From: an uncultured Oscillospiraceae bacterium
GTDB taxonomy: Bacteria > Bacillota > Clostridia > Oscillospirales > Oscillospiraceae
Direction of reading: 5' to 3'
DNA length: 64,000 bases
Assembly: GCA_947599925.1 (NCBI GenBank)
Contig: CANQFT010000003.1
Coordinates: 83,318 to 147,317 of the forward strand
The translations under genes were made by a program, and so were the position numbers. Shown here piece by piece: positions 62,290-64,000 of the stretch; position 1 is the stretch's first letter, and each line of letters begins with the position of its first letter. The notes under the pieces are model-generated. The model saw only the letters and a list, made by a program, of their open reading frames with translations. It searched no databases and had not been told where the DNA came from.

Positions 62290-64000
62290 TCAGTCCAGGC
62301 CGTATTCCACGGGGTGGTAGAACCGGAGCCAGCCGGTGTTGGCGCGGGCGTTTTTGTCCAGCTGGTTGGCGTCGATGTGGTTGATGTTGCGGTCGTTGTT
62401 CACATCGCACACCCGGAACTTGAAGATGTTGGCGAAGGGGTAGACCGCGCCGTGGGGGTTGCTGGCATCCACGGCCTCTCCGGCCTCGTAGCCCAAGGGG
62501 TCCAGGCCCACACGGTCCTCGATGTGGTACTCGTCGCTGTCAGAACCGCCGGTTTGGACATTGTCCCGGACGCCGTCGGCGTTCACGTCGCCCACGCCGC
62601 GGAGGATGACGAAGGGCCGGTCCACCTGGAGGGTGGTGGCGCCGTCAAAGTCGGTGAAGCTGTATACGATGGCGTACCGGCCAGGGCGGATGTTTTCCAC
62701 GAGGGTGTACTCCCGCTGGGCGGCGGGTTCGCCGCTGTCGGAGGTGGCGGCGACGGTCCGGGAAGTGACGGGCCAGGCGCCCGCCGCCGGGGTCTGGGAC
62801 GGGGAGAGCTCACTCTGGCGCTCAGCCAGGAAGGTGAGGGTGCTGCCCTGGACGCCCAGGTCCAGGACGGGGAAGTTGGTATCGTCGCCCTGGAAGCGGG
62901 CCACCTGCTTGGTCTGGGAGGCGTCCAGCAGGGTCAGGCCCTTGCCGTTTTGCGCCCAGTCCACGTCCATGGCCACGGCGGTGATGGCGCTCAGGGGCAC
63001 CTCACGGCCGGAGGAGTCCACGGCCCGGACCACGCCGGGCTCCCGCAGGTCTTCGCCCAGGATGGCGAAGTAGGCGTAGTCGTTCAAATCGAGGTTTTCC
63101 TCCTCCACATACACCGCCTTGTCCGGCTCGTAGATGGGCTTGGTCTGGATGTTGAGGGGGTTGTCCCGGTTCTCGTGGTCGTTGGGGTCCTCGTCGTAGA
63201 ACTTCTGGCAGCCGTCGCTGTGGCGGGCCGGATGGAAGCCGGTGAGGGTCTCCGGCTCAAAGAGGGCCCGGTTGCGGACCCAGGCTTCCCGGTTGTAGAC
63301 CACGTGGTGCATATCGCTGTGGTCCCGCACGGCGTCGGGCACCACGGTGCGGCTCTGGCCCTCGAAGGTATAGCCCTGGAGGAAGGCGCTCTTGGCCGCC
63401 TCCTGCATGGCGGCGGTGGTGAACCGCTCCTCGTTCATGATCATGCCGTAGGGGGAGTTGCCGTAGTGGAGCGTCACGTCGGGCTCGTCGGTCTTGCGGT
63501 GGATCTCCAGGTAGTAGCGGCGGCTGTCGGTGCGGCCGATCTCCGGGTTGTAGGCGGAGAGGGTGATGACCACATAGCTGGACTGGCCCTTGGCGGGCGA
63601 GGGGAACTGGATACTGGTGTGGAGGCTGGAGTCGGAGGCGCCGTCAGCCGGTGGGTAGGTGTCGGTCGAACCGGCCCCCTTGACCTCGTAGTCTGTGGGG
63701 TTGGAGTAGGCCCGCCGGGGAGATCCGGTGAAGGCGGGGCTTGGGCCGTAGCCCGTCTCGGCCACGCCGGAGGCGGGGTCGGGGACGTACACAGGCGTGG
63801 GGGTGTAGCCACCTCTGTTCCAGTTGGGGACCCCGGCGTCACTGCTCTGCTCGACGCGGTAGGGGTAGAGGTCCATGTTCACGTCCAGCTCGATCTCGTA
63901 GTTGTAGCCGTTGGGGTAGTCCCCGTCCACGCCCTGGTAGTCCTCGTGGTAGACCACGCGGCGTATCTTGGCCTCCACCTGGGAGATGTCGTCCTCGGCG
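62290..64000 (-). CDS. dockerin-like surface protein (N-terminal part outside the window)
   Basis: The frame is open at base 64000, so the true start is missing; at least 570 codons are visible. The beta-rich part contains TLHYGNSPYGMIMNEERF, and a module GRYAIVYSFTDF...VDRPFVILRGVGDVNADG leads into two calcium-loop motifs (GDVNADGVRDN and CDVNNDRNINHIDANQLDKN) near the end. The same GN-PxxMI and RPxVxL...GDVxxDG layout occurs at residues about 455-680 of the next protein, so the two are paralogous here. It ends PVEYGLD without an anchor. The stop is 89 bases before the next gene, same strand, consistent with an operon. Confidence 0.85.
   Translation of the reverse strand, partial: AEDDISQVEAKIRRVVYHEDYQGVDGDYPNGYNYEIELDVNMDLYPYRVEQSSDAGVPNWNRGGYTPTPVYVPDPASGVAETGYGPSPAFTGSPRRAYSNPTDYEVKGAGSTDTYPPADGASDSSLHTSIQFPSPAKGQSSYVVITLSAYNPEIGRTDSRRYYLEIHRKTDEPDVTLHYGNSPYGMIMNEERFTTAAMQEAAKSAFLQGYTFEGQSRTVVPDAVRDHSDMHHVVYNREAWVRNRALFEPETLTGFHPARHSDGCQKFYDEDPNDHENRDNPLNIQTKPIYEPDKAVYVEEENLDLNDYAYFAILGEDLREPGVVRAVDSSGREVPLSAITAVAMDVDWAQNGKGLTLLDASQTKQVARFQGDDTNFPVLDLGVQGSTLTFLAERQSELSPSQTPAAGAWPVTSRTVAATSDSGEPAAQREYTLVENIRPGRYAIVYSFTDFDGATTLQVDRPFVILRGVGDVNADGVRDNVQTGGSDSDEYHIEDRVGLDPLGYEAGEAVDASNPHGAVYPFANIFKFRVCDVNNDRNINHIDANQLDKNARANTGWLRFYHPVEYGLD

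Overview
The window is high-GC DNA (roughly 65% by eye) from a Gram-positive-type anaerobe. Evidence includes the gdpP-rplI-dnaB and infC-rpmI-rplT gene orders, Asp23/FakA, a DnaD-type/DnaI-type loader pair, reverse rubrerythrin, S-layer homology (SLH) anchored proteins and very clear sigma-A-type promoters (TTGACA/17/TATAAT). The best guess is a gut Oscillospiraceae/Ruminococcaceae-type Firmicute. That is an inference from gene content, because no rRNA gene is present.

Positions 1-31,800 hold mostly conserved housekeeping genes. On the minus strand: gdpP-rplI-dnaB (1-3,357), tatD plus a radical SAM partner (3,694-5,086), a uracil permease with a leader-peptide attenuator (11,168-12,760), the GGGtGRT / Fe-S scaffold-like pair (14,584-16,382), infC-rpmI-rplT with an attenuated leader and an AUC start codon (16,443-17,859), a TIGR04255-type protein, and a long co-directional run pyrB-comEC-holA-rnmV-hemW-(phosphodiester glycosidase+SLH)-WYL regulator (19,724-30,648), with ilvE upstream. 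On the plus strand: dnaD/dnaI-like (5,155-7,161), asp23-fakA-ychF (7,693-11,138), an SLH/leucine-rich-repeat surface protein divergent from a ribbon-helix-helix (RHH) regulator (12,795-14,565), and a PerR-box-preceded reverse rubrerythrin with a Bfd-type ferredoxin (18,823-19,719).

Positions 31,896-64,000 are an accessory region: four consecutive minus-strand genes for exported giant proteins of 1,495, 5,049, 3,514 and >570 residues. They are built from MBG/YDG-type beta repeats, about 28 'FTMP..DV.V.V.F' beta repeats, dockerin-like calcium-loop pairs, a cohesin-like segment shared by two of them, and, in one, an Ig-like domain plus three SLH domains. This looks like an envelope-anchored multiprotein assembly and is the best candidate for an undescribed system here. 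The long plus-strand reading frames lying opposite these genes are antisense shadows.

Regulation is unusually readable. Nearly every transcription unit has a recognisable promoter, most with 17-bp spacing, and several have inverted repeats or attenuators. I found no tRNA, rRNA, CRISPR array, transposase or integrase.
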